From Halobacteriaceae archaeon Tc-Br11_E2g27 (GTDB lineage Archaea > Halobacteriota > Halobacteria > Halobacteriales > Haloarculaceae), in NCBI GenBank assembly GCA_001564135.1, contig LKNH01000014.1, positions 1 to 19,203 on the forward strand: a DNA stretch of 19,203 nucleotides. The letters are read 5' to 3'. The position numbers and the translations under genes are program-made. The notes below the pieces were generated by a model. That model made no database searches. It worked only from the letters and a program-made list of their open reading frames with translations, and had not been told where the DNA came from. The stretch's first letter is position 1. Each line of letters begins with the position of its first letter. Shown one piece after another: positions 6,700 through 14,072 of the stretch.

Positions 6700-7109
6700 G
6701 GGCAGTCCTCGATACGAACGTTCTCATTTCGGGCGTTATTGCGACCGGCGTCCCGCACAAGCTACTCGTCAAGGGATTCAACCACGAGTACCAAATCGTC
6801 GTCTCTGTGGAGACACTCACTGAGTTCCGTAATACGCTGTTGAAGTATCCAGAGCGGTTCCACATGGACGAAACGGAAATCCAGGAGGAGGTCGAAACGA
6901 TCCGTTATTTTGCCGAATTTGTTGCCCCACAAGAAGACATCACAGCTGTTGAAGATGACCCCGACGACGACAAATTCCTCGAAGCAGCAGTGGCTGGCGA
7001 CGTCGATTACCTCGTCTCTGGTGATGGACATTTACTTTCGCTGGACTCGTTCCGTGGCATCGAGATTGTCGAACCGAGAACCTTCTACGACCAGCTCAAT
7101 GAGCAATAA
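6696..7109 (+). CDS. PIN-domain toxin (VapC-like ribonuclease, COG1569 type)
   Basis: The 137-residue protein is a PIN-domain endoribonuclease of the group often listed as putative toxin component, PIN family. The acidic metal-binding residues are visible: Asp6 in AVLDTNVLIS, a Glu in VETLTEFRNTLL, and the C-terminal DDKFLEAA and DYLVSGDGHLL segments. The catalytic site therefore appears intact, and the toxin is probably active against RNA when free of the antitoxin. The ATG overlaps the antitoxin stop by 4 nt. A T-tract follows 15 nt after the stop. The module sits next to insertion-sequence debris, so it was probably acquired horizontally. Confidence 0.9.
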   Translation: MRAVLDTNVLISGVIATGVPHKLLVKGFNHEYQIVVSVETLTEFRNTLLKYPERFHMDETEIQEEVETIRYFAEFVAPQEDITAVEDDPDDDKFLEAAVAGDVDYLVSGDGHLLSLDSFRGIEIVEPRTFYDQLNEQ

Positions 7110-7124
7110 CTCTGTGAACGTACC

Positions 7125-7130
7125 TTTTTT
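7125..7130 (+). terminator. T-tract after the PIN toxin
   Basis: TTTTTT begins 15 nt after the toxin stop codon, a plausible archaeal termination signal. Confidence 0.4.
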
Positions 7131-7229
7131 CGCCTCGGGTTTCCTCGGTCGCTTCGCTCCCTGCGGGAACCTCTCGGCGCAAAAATCTACGCTAAAAAGG
7201 CTGAACGCTCGGTTCCACCTCGCGTTCAG
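7131..7229. repeat. GC-rich repeat-like intergenic element with hairpin
   Basis: The segment contains the imperfectly mirrored GCCTCGGGTTTCC and GGGAACCTCTCGGC, then CAAAAATCTACGCTAAAAAGG, then a perfect 8-bp stem CTGAACGC (7201-7208) / GCGTTCAG (7222-7229) with a 13-nt loop. The wording and stem-loops resemble dispersed non-coding elements that I associate with haloarchaeal accessory regions. I cannot confirm repetition from one window. Confidence 0.3.
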
Positions 7230-7285
7230 TGAACCGTTGGCGGTGGTCAGTACGCTTTCTCTGTGGCTCACATTGCCAACAATTG

Positions 7286-8026
7286 TTACCAGTCCCGTGA
7301 GACCGGCGTTTCGCTTGCGTCAATCGTCGAGAGGAGCCAGTCTGCGGCATCGTCGAGTTCGTCCTCGTCAGTCCCCACGATTTTCAGCCGGTTGTGGCCC
7401 GCATCACGGTCGGGATAACAGCCCACGGTGACGTCGAATCGCTCCATCGTCTCTTCGAGCGTCCCGACGATGTTCGCCTCGGGTTCAGTGGTGTAGAGAA
7501 ACTGCGAGCGGCGCTCGCCCGAGAATTCGCCAGCTACCTGCTCGAACATGGCTTCTAGTTCCTCAGGAATCCCCGGCAGGACGTAGACGTTTTCGAGCAC
7601 ACAACCGGGAGCAAGTCCCTGTTCGTTCAGGAGTGGGCGACTTCCTTCGGGGATGGCTGCCTCGGCTTCGGCGTCGATGTCGATATCCAGCGATGGGCGG
7701 CGCTCGGCAAATGCGGCTATCGTCTCGGTCACATCCGACAGCGTGAGCTCTGTCGGTGCAAGTTCACGGTCGAAGGCTGCAGCGACGGCCTCCATCGTGA
7801 TGTCGTCGGGCGTCCCGCCGATACCGCCGGTGACGATGACTGCATCAAACTGCCCGCTGTATGCCTTGACGCGCTCGGTGATTGTGTTGCGCTCATCAGG
7901 AAGAGAGAGTATTCGCGAGACCGTTGCCCCGCGCTCGTTGAGCTTTGCTGCCAGCCACGTTGCATTCGTATCCGTGGTATCTCCAGCTAGCAGTTCGTCA
8001 CCGACGGTGATGAGCGCGACCTTCAT
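7286..8026 (-). CDS. CinA/MoaB-type molybdopterin-binding-domain protein
   Basis: This 246-residue protein has the MoaB/Mog-like fold of the CinA N-terminal domain. The start MKVALITVGDELLAGDTTDTNATWLA matches the family's opening, and DAVIVTGGIGGTPDDITMEAVAAAF is the conserved GG-GPT-D-like loop. VYVLPGIPEELEAMF is another family landmark. The C-terminal nicotinamide amidase (PncC) domain of bacterial CinA is absent, as usual in archaeal versions of this length. The biochemical role in archaea is not settled; ADP-ribose or pyrophosphate chemistry is known for some CinA proteins, and cofactor binding is inferred from the fold. It is a single gene, divergent from the CBS gene. Confidence 0.9.
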   Translation of the reverse strand: MKVALITVGDELLAGDTTDTNATWLAAKLNERGATVSRILSLPDERNTITERVKAYSGQFDAVIVTGGIGGTPDDITMEAVAAAFDRELAPTELTLSDVTETIAAFAERRPSLDIDIDAEAEAAIPEGSRPLLNEQGLAPGCVLENVYVLPGIPEELEAMFEQVAGEFSGERRSQFLYTTEPEANIVGTLEETMERFDVTVGCYPDRDAGHNRLKIVGTDEDELDDAADWLLSTIDASETPVSRDW

Positions 8027-8093
8027 TGGCTGTGCTTTGCTCTCCCAGCAAGTCAGTGCTTCGAACCACCACCTGCCAACAACTGATAAGGAC

Positions 8094-8120
8094 TTAGTAG
8101 CCGCGGAGATGAGTAGGTGG
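8094..8120 (+). promoter_or_regulatory. Core promoter and SD-like site for the CBS-glyS operon
   Basis: A weak TATA-like CTTAGTAG is centred about 27 bp before the ATG at 8125. AGGTGG at 8115-8120 lies 4 nt before the ATG and could pair with 16S rRNA if the transcript starts further upstream. The two signals imply different transcript starts and I cannot choose between them. Confidence 0.35.
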
Positions 8121-8124
8121 CAAT

Positions 8125-8976
8125 ATGAACGTCGAAGATGTCATGACTGGCCGAGACGACCTTGTCACGGTCGAAATCCCCGGCACACGTGACGATGCAC
8201 TCGAATATCTGCAGGACCGCGCCTTTTCTTCCGTTCCAGCGGTCAAACACACCGATGAGGGTGAAATATACCGCGGTATCATCTCGCGTAGCTCGCTCAT
8301 CGAACGACCCGACGAGGACCAGCTAGCCCTGCTCGCGGAGGATGTTCCATCGACGAGCCGTGATACCCCGCTTAGCGAGGTTGCTGCGATGATGCTCTTG
8401 AAAGGAGCCCGCCGCATTCCTGTGGTCAATGGTGATTCCCTTGAAGGAATAATAACGGTCACTGATGTCGTCCGAGCCATTGCTCGCGGCGAGGTCGAAG
8501 AGGAGATTGCGGTTGGTGCCGTCGCGGGGAAGACGGTCAACAGTATGTACAGCGAGACGCCGTTGACCGTCGCCGAGCGACAGCTCGCCTATGCGGACCT
8601 TCCGTACGCAGTTGTGCTAGATGACGAGGCTGACCTTGTTGGGATGGTCACCGAAGTCGATATTCTCGACGTTGCACGCGTCGTCGAAGGCGAGGAGGAT
8701 ACGGGTGAATCCATTGCAAACCAGGATAACGAGTGGGCGTGGGAAGGAATCAAAGCCGTCGGAAACCGGTATATGCCCACCCGAAACGTCGAAATCCCGA
8801 ACGGTCCGGTGAGCGCGTTCATGACTGAGGACCTGATTACGGTCAACCAATCGCGGTCCGTCGAGGAAGCCGCACAGCTGATGATTGAAAACGATATCGA
8901 GCAGATTCCGATGATGAGCGGCGACGAACTCGTCGGCATCGTCCAGGACATTCACTTGCTGGAGGCGGTCGCATGA
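8125..8976 (+). CDS. Four-CBS-domain protein
   Basis: The 283-residue protein is built of four CBS motifs at roughly residues 4-58, 68-122, 130-185 and 228-281. Each has the usual strand-helix-strand pattern ending in a VxGIIT/VTD-type strand, for example EGIITVTDVVRAIA and LVGMVTEVDILDVA. CBS pairs bind adenosine nucleotides such as AMP, ATP or S-adenosylmethionine and act as energy or metabolite sensors. No catalytic domain is attached, so it must act through a partner. The last codons overlap the glycyl-tRNA synthetase start in an ATGA junction, and a GGAGG in its 3' end serves as the downstream ribosome binding site. The two proteins are therefore made from one mRNA, but regulation of the synthetase by this protein is inference only. 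Confidence 0.92.
   Translation: MNVEDVMTGRDDLVTVEIPGTRDDALEYLQDRAFSSVPAVKHTDEGEIYRGIISRSSLIERPDEDQLALLAEDVPSTSRDTPLSEVAAMMLLKGARRIPVVNGDSLEGIITVTDVVRAIARGEVEEEIAVGAVAGKTVNSMYSETPLTVAERQLAYADLPYAVVLDDEADLVGMVTEVDILDVARVVEGEEDTGESIANQDNEWAWEGIKAVGNRYMPTRNVEIPNGPVSAFMTEDLITVNQSRSVEEAAQLMIENDIEQIPMMSGDELVGIVQDIHLLEAVA
8961..8967 (+). promoter_or_regulatory. Ribosome binding site for glyS
   Basis: GGAGGCG lies 5 nt before the glyS ATG and inside the CBS coding sequence. It is one of the few clear Shine-Dalgarno sites in the window and fits an internal operon gene. Confidence 0.6.
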
Positions 8977-10715
8977 GTGAGAGCGAACAACTCACCGAAC
9001 TGGCCAAACGGCGTGGCTTTTTCCTCCAGACGGCCGGTGTCTACGGCGGCGTTGCGGGGTTTTATACGTACGGTCCAGCGGGGGCCACGCTCAAGGATAA
9101 TCTAGAGGCCGCCTGGCGCGACCGCTTCGTTACCCGCGAGGGGCATATGGAAATCGACGCGCCGACGGTGATGCCCGAACCCGTCTTCGAGGCATCTGGA
9201 CATCTCGATGGCTTCGACGACATGATTATCGAGTGTGTCGAGTGCGGTGCCAGCCACCGGGCCGACCATCTCGTCGAGGACTATCCGGAGCTTGACGTCG
9301 AGGATGCCGAAGCGCTCCCAACTGAGGAGGTTGCCGAGTTGATTGCCGAGCACGAGATTGCCTGCCCCGCCTGTGGCGCGTCGCTGGCTGGCGAACCCGT
9401 CGAGGAGTTTAACCTCATGTTCGCGACGAATATCGGTCCCGGCAGCTCCTCACCGGGGTATCTCCGCCCAGAGACCGCACAGGGGATTTTTGTCGAGTTC
9501 CCACAGCTTGCAGAGTACGCACGCAACCAGCTTCCGTTTGGCGTTGCCCAGATTGGCAAAGCCTACCGGAACGAAATCAGCCCACGGAAGGCACTCATTC
9601 GGGTACGTGAGTTCACCCAGGCCGAACTCGAACATTTCATCGACCCCGAGGCGGACGAGCCGCCGCTTGAGCGGGTTGCTGATGTGACGCTGCCGCTGTA
9701 TTCCGTTGAACAGCAGCAGGCTGACGACGGCGAGATACAGGAGGTAACCGTCACGGAGGCTATCGAGGAAGGCATCATCGAAAGCGACTGGGTTGCCTTC
9801 TATCTTGGATTGGCGAAAGGCTGGTACGAGCGGATTGGCGTCGACATGGACCGCTTCCGGTATCGTCAGCACCTCCCGGGCGAACTTGCCCATTACGCGG
9901 CGGACTGCTGGGATGCCGAAGCCGAACTCGCTGGCGACTGGGTTGAGGTGACCGGGTTTGCCACACGTGGCTCATATGACCTCGATAAACACGCCGAGCA
10001 TTCTGGCGAGGAGTTTTCGGTGTTCAAACAGTACGACGAACCGATTACGGTCGAGCGGCCGACGGTCGACCCGGAGATGAGCTATCTTGGGCCGGAGTTC
10101 GGTGATGCGGCAGGCGAGATTGTCGCTGCACTCGAATCGCTGGCCGAGCGCGACCCGGATGCCTTCGACGGCGAGACGGTAACGGTCGAGGCCGGCGGCG
10201 AGGAGTACGAGATTCCTGTCGAGCAGACTGGCTTTGCTATCGAGGAGGTGACTGAATCCGGCGAGCACGTGACGCCGGAGGTCATCGAGCCATCATTTGG
10301 TGTCGGCCGACTGGTCTATACGGTGCTTGCCCACGCCTACGAGGAGGATGTCGTCGATGACGAGGAGCGCACGTATCTCTCGTTGCCGCCGGAACTCGCT
10401 CCAACAACGGTTGGGGTCTTTCCGCTGATGGACAAGGATGGGTTGGGCGAGAAAGCACAGGAGCTTGCCGGCGAGTTGCGCGAGGCCGGGCTCTCGGTGA
10501 CCTACGATGACGCCGGTGCAATCGGTCGGCGCTATCGCCGCCAGGACGAGGTCGGAACGCCGTTCTGTGTGACGGTCGATTACGAGACGCTAGAGGATGG
10601 GACGGTGACGGTGCGTGAACGCGACAGCACCGAGCAAGCGCGTGTTGATGTTGACGGGCTCGGTGCGGTGCTGTCGGCGCTGCGTGACGGAGAACAGTCG
10701 TTTGGCGAGTTGTAA
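8973..10715 (+). CDS. glyS: Glycyl-tRNA synthetase, archaeal alpha2 type
   Basis: This enzyme charges tRNA-Gly with glycine using ATP, in the cytosol. The 580-residue length and single-chain form match the archaeal/eukaryotic alpha2 class II enzyme. The N-terminus AKRRGFFLQTAGVYGG-AGFYTYGP is diagnostic. A zinc-binding insert has CX2C pairs at residues 88/91 and 131/134. RPETAQGIFVEF (165-176) precedes motif 2 at about 195-222 (GKAYRNEISPRKALIRVREF). Motif 3 is EPSFGVGRLVYTVLAHAYEE. From about residue 470 an anticodon-binding domain follows. It is the second gene of an operon with the CBS protein. A diverged partial copy of its 3' end occurs about 670 bp downstream, beyond the VapBC pair. Confidence 0.97.
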   Translation: MSESEQLTELAKRRGFFLQTAGVYGGVAGFYTYGPAGATLKDNLEAAWRDRFVTREGHMEIDAPTVMPEPVFEASGHLDGFDDMIIECVECGASHRADHLVEDYPELDVEDAEALPTEEVAELIAEHEIACPACGASLAGEPVEEFNLMFATNIGPGSSSPGYLRPETAQGIFVEFPQLAEYARNQLPFGVAQIGKAYRNEISPRKALIRVREFTQAELEHFIDPEADEPPLERVADVTLPLYSVEQQQADDGEIQEVTVTEAIEEGIIESDWVAFYLGLAKGWYERIGVDMDRFRYRQHLPGELAHYAADCWDAEAELAGDWVEVTGFATRGSYDLDKHAEHSGEEFSVFKQYDEPITVERPTVDPEMSYLGPEFGDAAGEIVAALESLAERDPDAFDGETVTVEAGGEEYEIPVEQTGFAIEEVTESGEHVTPEVIEPSFGVGRLVYTVLAHAYEEDVVDDEERTYLSLPPELAPTTVGVFPLMDKDGLGEKAQELAGELREAGLSVTYDDAGAIGRRYRRQDEVGTPFCVTVDYETLEDGTVTVRERDSTEQARVDVDGLGAVLSALRDGEQSFGEL

Positions 10716-10744
10716 AACCTCTTCCTATATCTCTGAGAGAACGA

Positions 10745-10749
10745 TTTTT
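10745..10749 (+). terminator. T-tract after glyS
   Basis: ATTTTTA follows the glyS stop by about 30 nt in the 53-bp gap before the convergent toxin gene. It is a weak but plausible archaeal terminator. Confidence 0.35.
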
Positions 10750-10768
10750 AACTGTGATTTGAGGTTGT

Positions 10769-11155
10769 TCACAAAACCTGCACGTCCATCATTTGTGCGA
10801 GACTTTCAGTATCAAAGTCGCTGTCGCTGACGATGAGGGTATCACCAGTCGACCGCGCACAAGCAGCGATTAATAGGTCTCTGACCGGCAGCATTTCACC
10901 AGCAGATGATAACCTGTCCTGCATACGAGCAGCTTCAATGGCGATAGTTTCGTTGAAATCTATTGCTTCAACACGGCCGAATTGTTGACGTGCACCAATC
11001 ACGTCTGTTTCTCCGTGACTGGTCACTTCTCCATGTAGAACTTCGTACACGCAGATGCTTGAGGTTAGCAAGTGTGATTGTTGATCAACGAACGCAACGA
11101 CGTGTTCGATACCATCGAGATAGTCAATAATCACTGAGGAGTCAAGAAAGGCCAT
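10769..11155 (-). CDS. vapC: VapC-type PIN-domain toxin
   Basis: The 128-residue protein is a VapC PIN ribonuclease. The acidic active-site residues are in place: Asp in MAFLDSSVIIDYL, Glu in ICVYEVLHGE, Asp in LPVRDLLIAACA and Asp in TLIVSDSDFD. VapC toxins inhibit translation by cutting tRNA or rRNA; the target here is unknown. The ATG overlaps the antitoxin stop by one base (TAATG on the minus strand), so translation is coupled. The pair lies between glyS and a diverged copy of the glyS 3' end, which points to insertion as a unit. Confidence 0.92.
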   Translation of the reverse strand: MAFLDSSVIIDYLDGIEHVVAFVDQQSHLLTSSICVYEVLHGEVTSHGETDVIGARQQFGRVEAIDFNETIAIEAARMQDRLSSAGEMLPVRDLLIAACARSTGDTLIVSDSDFDTESLAQMMDVQVL

Positions 11156-11352
11156 TACTGGAAGCTTTCGCGCGAACGCTTGATTCCTTCGCGTGCTTTT
11201 TTAGCCTTCTCTGTTCCTTCCCACGCCCCCGCTTCCATCGTGCCAGCATCGGTCGCGAGTCTATCTAGAAACTCACTCCAGGTTTCGTCTCTGTGTTTCA
11301 TGCGTTCTAACCGCTCTTTCGTATCTTCGTCAACCCGAATTGAGGTGCTCAT
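11155..11352 (-). CDS. vapB: VapB-type antitoxin
   Basis: The product MSTSIRVDEDTKERLERMKHRDETWSEFLDRL... (65 residues from this start) has an N-terminal ribbon-helix-helix-like strand and helices typical of haloarchaeal VapB partners. A charged Lys/Arg-rich tail follows, which probably occupies the toxin's active site. The frame has another ATG two codons upstream at 11358, but that codon lies within a 19-bp palindrome that looks like the operator, and MSTSIRV is the usual start in this family, so I prefer 11352. The stop overlaps the vapC start by one base. Autoregulation at the palindrome is inferred. Confidence 0.85.
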   Translation of the reverse strand: MSTSIRVDEDTKERLERMKHRDETWSEFLDRLATDAGTMEAGAWEGTEKAKKAREGIKRSRESFQ

Positions 11353-11353
11353 A

Positions 11354-11372
11354 TGCATACATCATGTATGCA
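11354..11372. promoter_or_regulatory. Palindromic operator candidate for vapBC
   Basis: TGCATACATCATGTATGCA has perfect 9-bp arms around one central base and ends directly at the vapB start. Its position and quality fit binding of a ribbon-helix-helix VapB dimer or tetramer. Confidence 0.6.
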
Positions 11373-11382
11373 GGCCTGTATT

Positions 11383-11428
11383 GCTTTCGGCGCTGCGTGA
11401 CGGCGAGCGGTCTTTTTGGGCGTTATAC
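11383..11428 (+). pseudogene. Diverged remnant of the glyS 3' end
   Basis: The segment aligns without gaps to 10670-10715, the last 15 codons and stop of glyS, at 36 of 46 positions, with a 17-bp exact block. Translated in the matching frame it reads LLSALRDGERSFWAL against glyS VLSALRDGEQSFGEL. Within the codons up to SF, four of five changes are at third positions. The normal stop is lost; the frame runs to TGA ending near 11456. Confidence 0.6.
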
Positions 11429-11516
11429 CGTTTCCTTGCCTTTTCGAATGCCTGAGTGTTGATAATATTCGTGGGCGTTTCTATTCCACTCTTTCCCTGT
11501 TGCTCATACACTTTTG

Positions 11517-13130
11517 CTATTTGACGGGAACGTAGATGCCGCCTTTGTCGATACGCGCCTCTAACAGTCCGTCATCGCCCGACGTCTCCGTCACGCTGTC
11601 CCAGTCAGCTCCGTCAAACCGCAAGAGTTCGACTGACTTCTCAGTCGACTCGAACTCGAACCGAACGTCGAGTTCAGTCGTCACAGTGGTAATTACCTCG
11701 AATCCTTCGGCAACCGGCGTCACACTGTCGGGAAGCGATGGTAACTCATCCTCCGGAATGGCATCAAGCGCGTTCACCCCTGTTCTTGGGGTGTCCACTG
11801 TCGTCGTGTTGCCGATAGCCACATCCGTTGCTTCAAACGTCATTGCAGGAACGCTTTCAGGCGGGAAGGGTCCGAGCACGCCAATCTGTCGACCATCATT
11901 TTCGCGGAGGGTCACGTTTTCGGCTATCATCCCAGTAAACCGGTGTGTGAATCCGTCCCCACCGTTCTTTTCGATCAGCGTGTCGGCAACCTCCACAAAT
12001 GTATCAGACGTATTCAAGCCAGTCTCATCGTTTTCCGAAATCGTTGATTTTGTCAGCTCAAGACCGGTGTCGAATACGGTGATACCAATTCCATTCTGCG
12101 TGAACTCGGAGTCGGTTATGTCGACAGTGTGGAAACCGATTGAACGGAAGCCGTCCCGGGTGCATCCCTTGATTGTGACATCCTCCAAAGACATCGAAAT
12201 ATTGTCCAGGTCAACGGCGAGGTCAACCCCACGGTCGCAGTCTGTGATTTCCGACCTTTTGAGTCGGACGGTATCGTTTTTCGAAACTAATACGCCGTTT
12301 TCAAACCCTGTTATATTGACATTCGTGATGGTGATGGGCAACGAATCGTCTGATGGCAGCCGTGTTTCAGGTGTGGCCGCACTCAGGATGCCGACGCTTT
12401 CGGCATCGTCAGGGAGGGCAGCCCCCGAAATGGTGTGACCGTTGCCATCGATACGAACGTCCTCGGCTCGTATTTCCAGACAGGTTTCTTCGGTGGTTGG
12501 TTCGAGATCGGCCACGAGTTTGTACGTCCCCGGCTCCGTAATCTTCCTGCATTCATCGATTCGGTTTTCGTCGGGCACATCCTGATGCTCTACTGCCTCG
12601 AACCAACAGGTCTTGAAGTTGCCATCCCACTTCTTTTCCATCGCAGTCTGGACGCAGTCTACGTTTTTGCTAGCTTTGACTGCATCCGCTTCATCGACGT
12701 GTTCATTGAGAAGGACACATCGCGGCCTGCTGAACCGCCCGTCTCCCGAGTGATGGCGGTTGTATGGTAAGACTCCAAGCACCGTCTCATCGCCGGCATC
12801 GTAGCGAATCACTGGTCTCTCACCAAACAACTGTGGATAGGTTGTTGCGTTCTCTTCGGTAAATTCGACGAGTCGGCAGGTAGCGCCGTCGCTCGTGTCG
12901 ACAATCACATGCGTCACAAGTGGCGGGTCATAGTGGAGGTCATTCCCGACGATGAACCACACCTCGTGTTCGTCCGGGAATGCAACATCGAATTGGTCCC
13001 ATGCTGCTGCCGTTCCGCTGAGGGTGGTGAGAGAGGCACCACCGACGGCACCGGCGGCTATCGTCGACATGATTCGACGACGTGTTATCCGAGAGCTATT
13101 GCGACGGGGAGGAGTATCTCTGCCGGGCAT
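11517..13130 (-). CDS. Tat-exported right-handed beta-helix protein
   Basis: The 537-residue protein starts MPGRDTPPRRNSSRITRRRI, with a twin-arginine signal (TRRRIM at residues 16-21), a small-residue hydrophobic stretch and a likely cleavage site after TAAA near residue 46. It should be exported folded. From the segment CLEIRAEDVRIDGNGHTISG onward there are repeated short strands (ITNVNITGFENGV, ITDCDRGVDL, ITDSEFTQNGIGI), typical of NosD/pectate-lyase-like parallel beta-helices. A beta-sandwich-like C-terminal part follows, without a PGF-CTERM anchor. Eight or more cysteines, many for a haloarchaeal secreted protein, suggest disulfides. Enzymatic activity is not evident; polysaccharide or surface binding is a guess. 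The open frame continues to 13526, but that part is not protein-like in context. Confidence 0.85.
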   Translation of the reverse strand: MPGRDTPPRRNSSRITRRRIMSTIAAGAVGGASLTTLSGTAAAWDQFDVAFPDEHEVWFIVGNDLHYDPPLVTHVIVDTSDGATCRLVEFTEENATTYPQLFGERPVIRYDAGDETVLGVLPYNRHHSGDGRFSRPRCVLLNEHVDEADAVKASKNVDCVQTAMEKKWDGNFKTCWFEAVEHQDVPDENRIDECRKITEPGTYKLVADLEPTTEETCLEIRAEDVRIDGNGHTISGAALPDDAESVGILSAATPETRLPSDDSLPITITNVNITGFENGVLVSKNDTVRLKRSEITDCDRGVDLAVDLDNISMSLEDVTIKGCTRDGFRSIGFHTVDITDSEFTQNGIGITVFDTGLELTKSTISENDETGLNTSDTFVEVADTLIEKNGGDGFTHRFTGMIAENVTLRENDGRQIGVLGPFPPESVPAMTFEATDVAIGNTTTVDTPRTGVNALDAIPEDELPSLPDSVTPVAEGFEVITTVTTELDVRFEFESTEKSVELLRFDGADWDSVTETSGDDGLLEARIDKGGIYVPVK

Positions 13131-13447
13131 ATCACACTCTCTCGCATGTGCATCCTTCGTTATCGGTTCTCTGCCGCACAGAAACTGCCGCCTAATCATA
13201 AGCGTATTCCACCACACGAGCTTTGGTGCGTTCCTTTCGAGGGACCACTCCTGGTCTAAGCTCTGCCAGTGTGCTCGACGCTTCAATCCCACAAGGATCC
13301 GTCTGAAACACAGTCGCAGAAGGGAGAAGACCAAACTCCACCCCAGAGACAAAAACACTGAGAACTCGCAACCCACCCAGTAAATCGCAATAATCACCCC
13401 ACTCACTTTTCGACGCGCTTTACACCCCTCCCAACACACACTGCATA
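13131..13447. other. 317-bp divergent intergenic region
   Basis: It holds the promoters of the two divergent genes. A weak TATA-like GATAACGA (minus strand, about 13158-13165) lies 31 bp before the beta-helix ATG. A better CTTTACAC (13418-13425) lies 26 bp before the dolichol-kinase-like ATG and suggests a leaderless mRNA. I see nothing else recognisable. Confidence 0.5.
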
Positions 13448-14065
13448 ATGACAGATACCAGTTCCCCGGTCGGGACCATCGCCACCAAATTAAAGGGCGA
13501 ACTCGGCCGTCGGCTCGTCCACGCAAGCGGGGCGGGACTGCCCATTCTCTATCTGCTCGGTGTCCCCTGGGATATCGTCCGTGTGCTCTTTGTCATCTGT
13601 GCCGTCGGGACCATTATCCTCGAATTTCTCCGACTCACGGTCGGGCTCGACTGGTTCATCTACCGGCATCTCACCCGTGAGTACGAACAGGACTCAATCG
13701 CGGGGTACATGCAGTATATGGTTTCAAGCGCAGCCGTCGCCCTCATCTTCGAGCCACTGATTGCCATCCCCGCAGTGCTCATGCTCATGCTTGGTGACCC
13801 AATCAGCGGGATGCTCTCCTCGGGCGAACTCCGCAAAGTCAAACGTCCCCGCTCGCTCGCCGGAATGTTTCTCGTCTGTGCCGTCATCGCCGCGCCGTTC
13901 CTCTATGAAACACCGCTGGCTATCGTCCTCGGTGCGCTCGGGGGCACCATCGCCGATGGCGTCAAACCCATGATTGGCGACTATATCATCGACGACAACC
14001 TGACGATTGCGCCGCTCGCGGCCATCGCCATCTGGGTCGGTCTCGAATTGACGGTATTGTTGTGA
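13448..14065 (+). CDS. Dolichol kinase/phosphatidate cytidylyltransferase-like membrane protein (SEC59/DGK1/VTE5 family)
   Basis: The 205-residue polytopic protein has about six or seven membrane spans and the polar motifs of CTP-dependent lipid kinases. These are RRLVHASGAGLP with His25, GDPISG at 116-121, KRPRSLAG at 132-139 and a GDYIIDDNLTIAP segment with Asp183-Asn184. Characterised family members phosphorylate dolichol, diacylglycerol or phytol with CTP. In archaea the natural substrate could be dolichol for N-glycosylation or an isoprenoid alcohol; the sequence does not tell. The start is supported by a TATA box 26 bp upstream. The gene ends 3 bp from the convergent ABC permease stop. 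Confidence 0.85.
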   Translation: MTDTSSPVGTIATKLKGELGRRLVHASGAGLPILYLLGVPWDIVRVLFVICAVGTIILEFLRLTVGLDWFIYRHLTREYEQDSIAGYMQYMVSSAAVALIFEPLIAIPAVLMLMLGDPISGMLSSGELRKVKRPRSLAGMFLVCAVIAAPFLYETPLAIVLGALGGTIADGVKPMIGDYIIDDNLTIAPLAAIAIWVGLELTVLL

Positions 14066-14072
14066 GAGTCAC
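14062..14072. other. Short inverted repeat over convergent stops
   Basis: GTGA-GAG-TCAC contains the TGA of the kinase-like gene and the complement of the permease TGA, again with exactly 3 bp between stops. Part of the symmetry follows automatically from TGA facing TCA, so the terminator role is uncertain. Confidence 0.25.

Noticed and set aside
10716..10766. AACCTC / GAGGTT inverted repeat in the glyS-vapC gap
   Set aside because: Only 6 bp with a 39-nt loop, so it is likely chance; the T-tract is a better terminator candidate.
13131..13526. A 132-codon upstream extension of the beta-helix gene
   Set aside because: It overlaps the start of the divergent kinase-like gene, is not acidic, and precedes a clear Tat signal that needs to be at the N-terminus.
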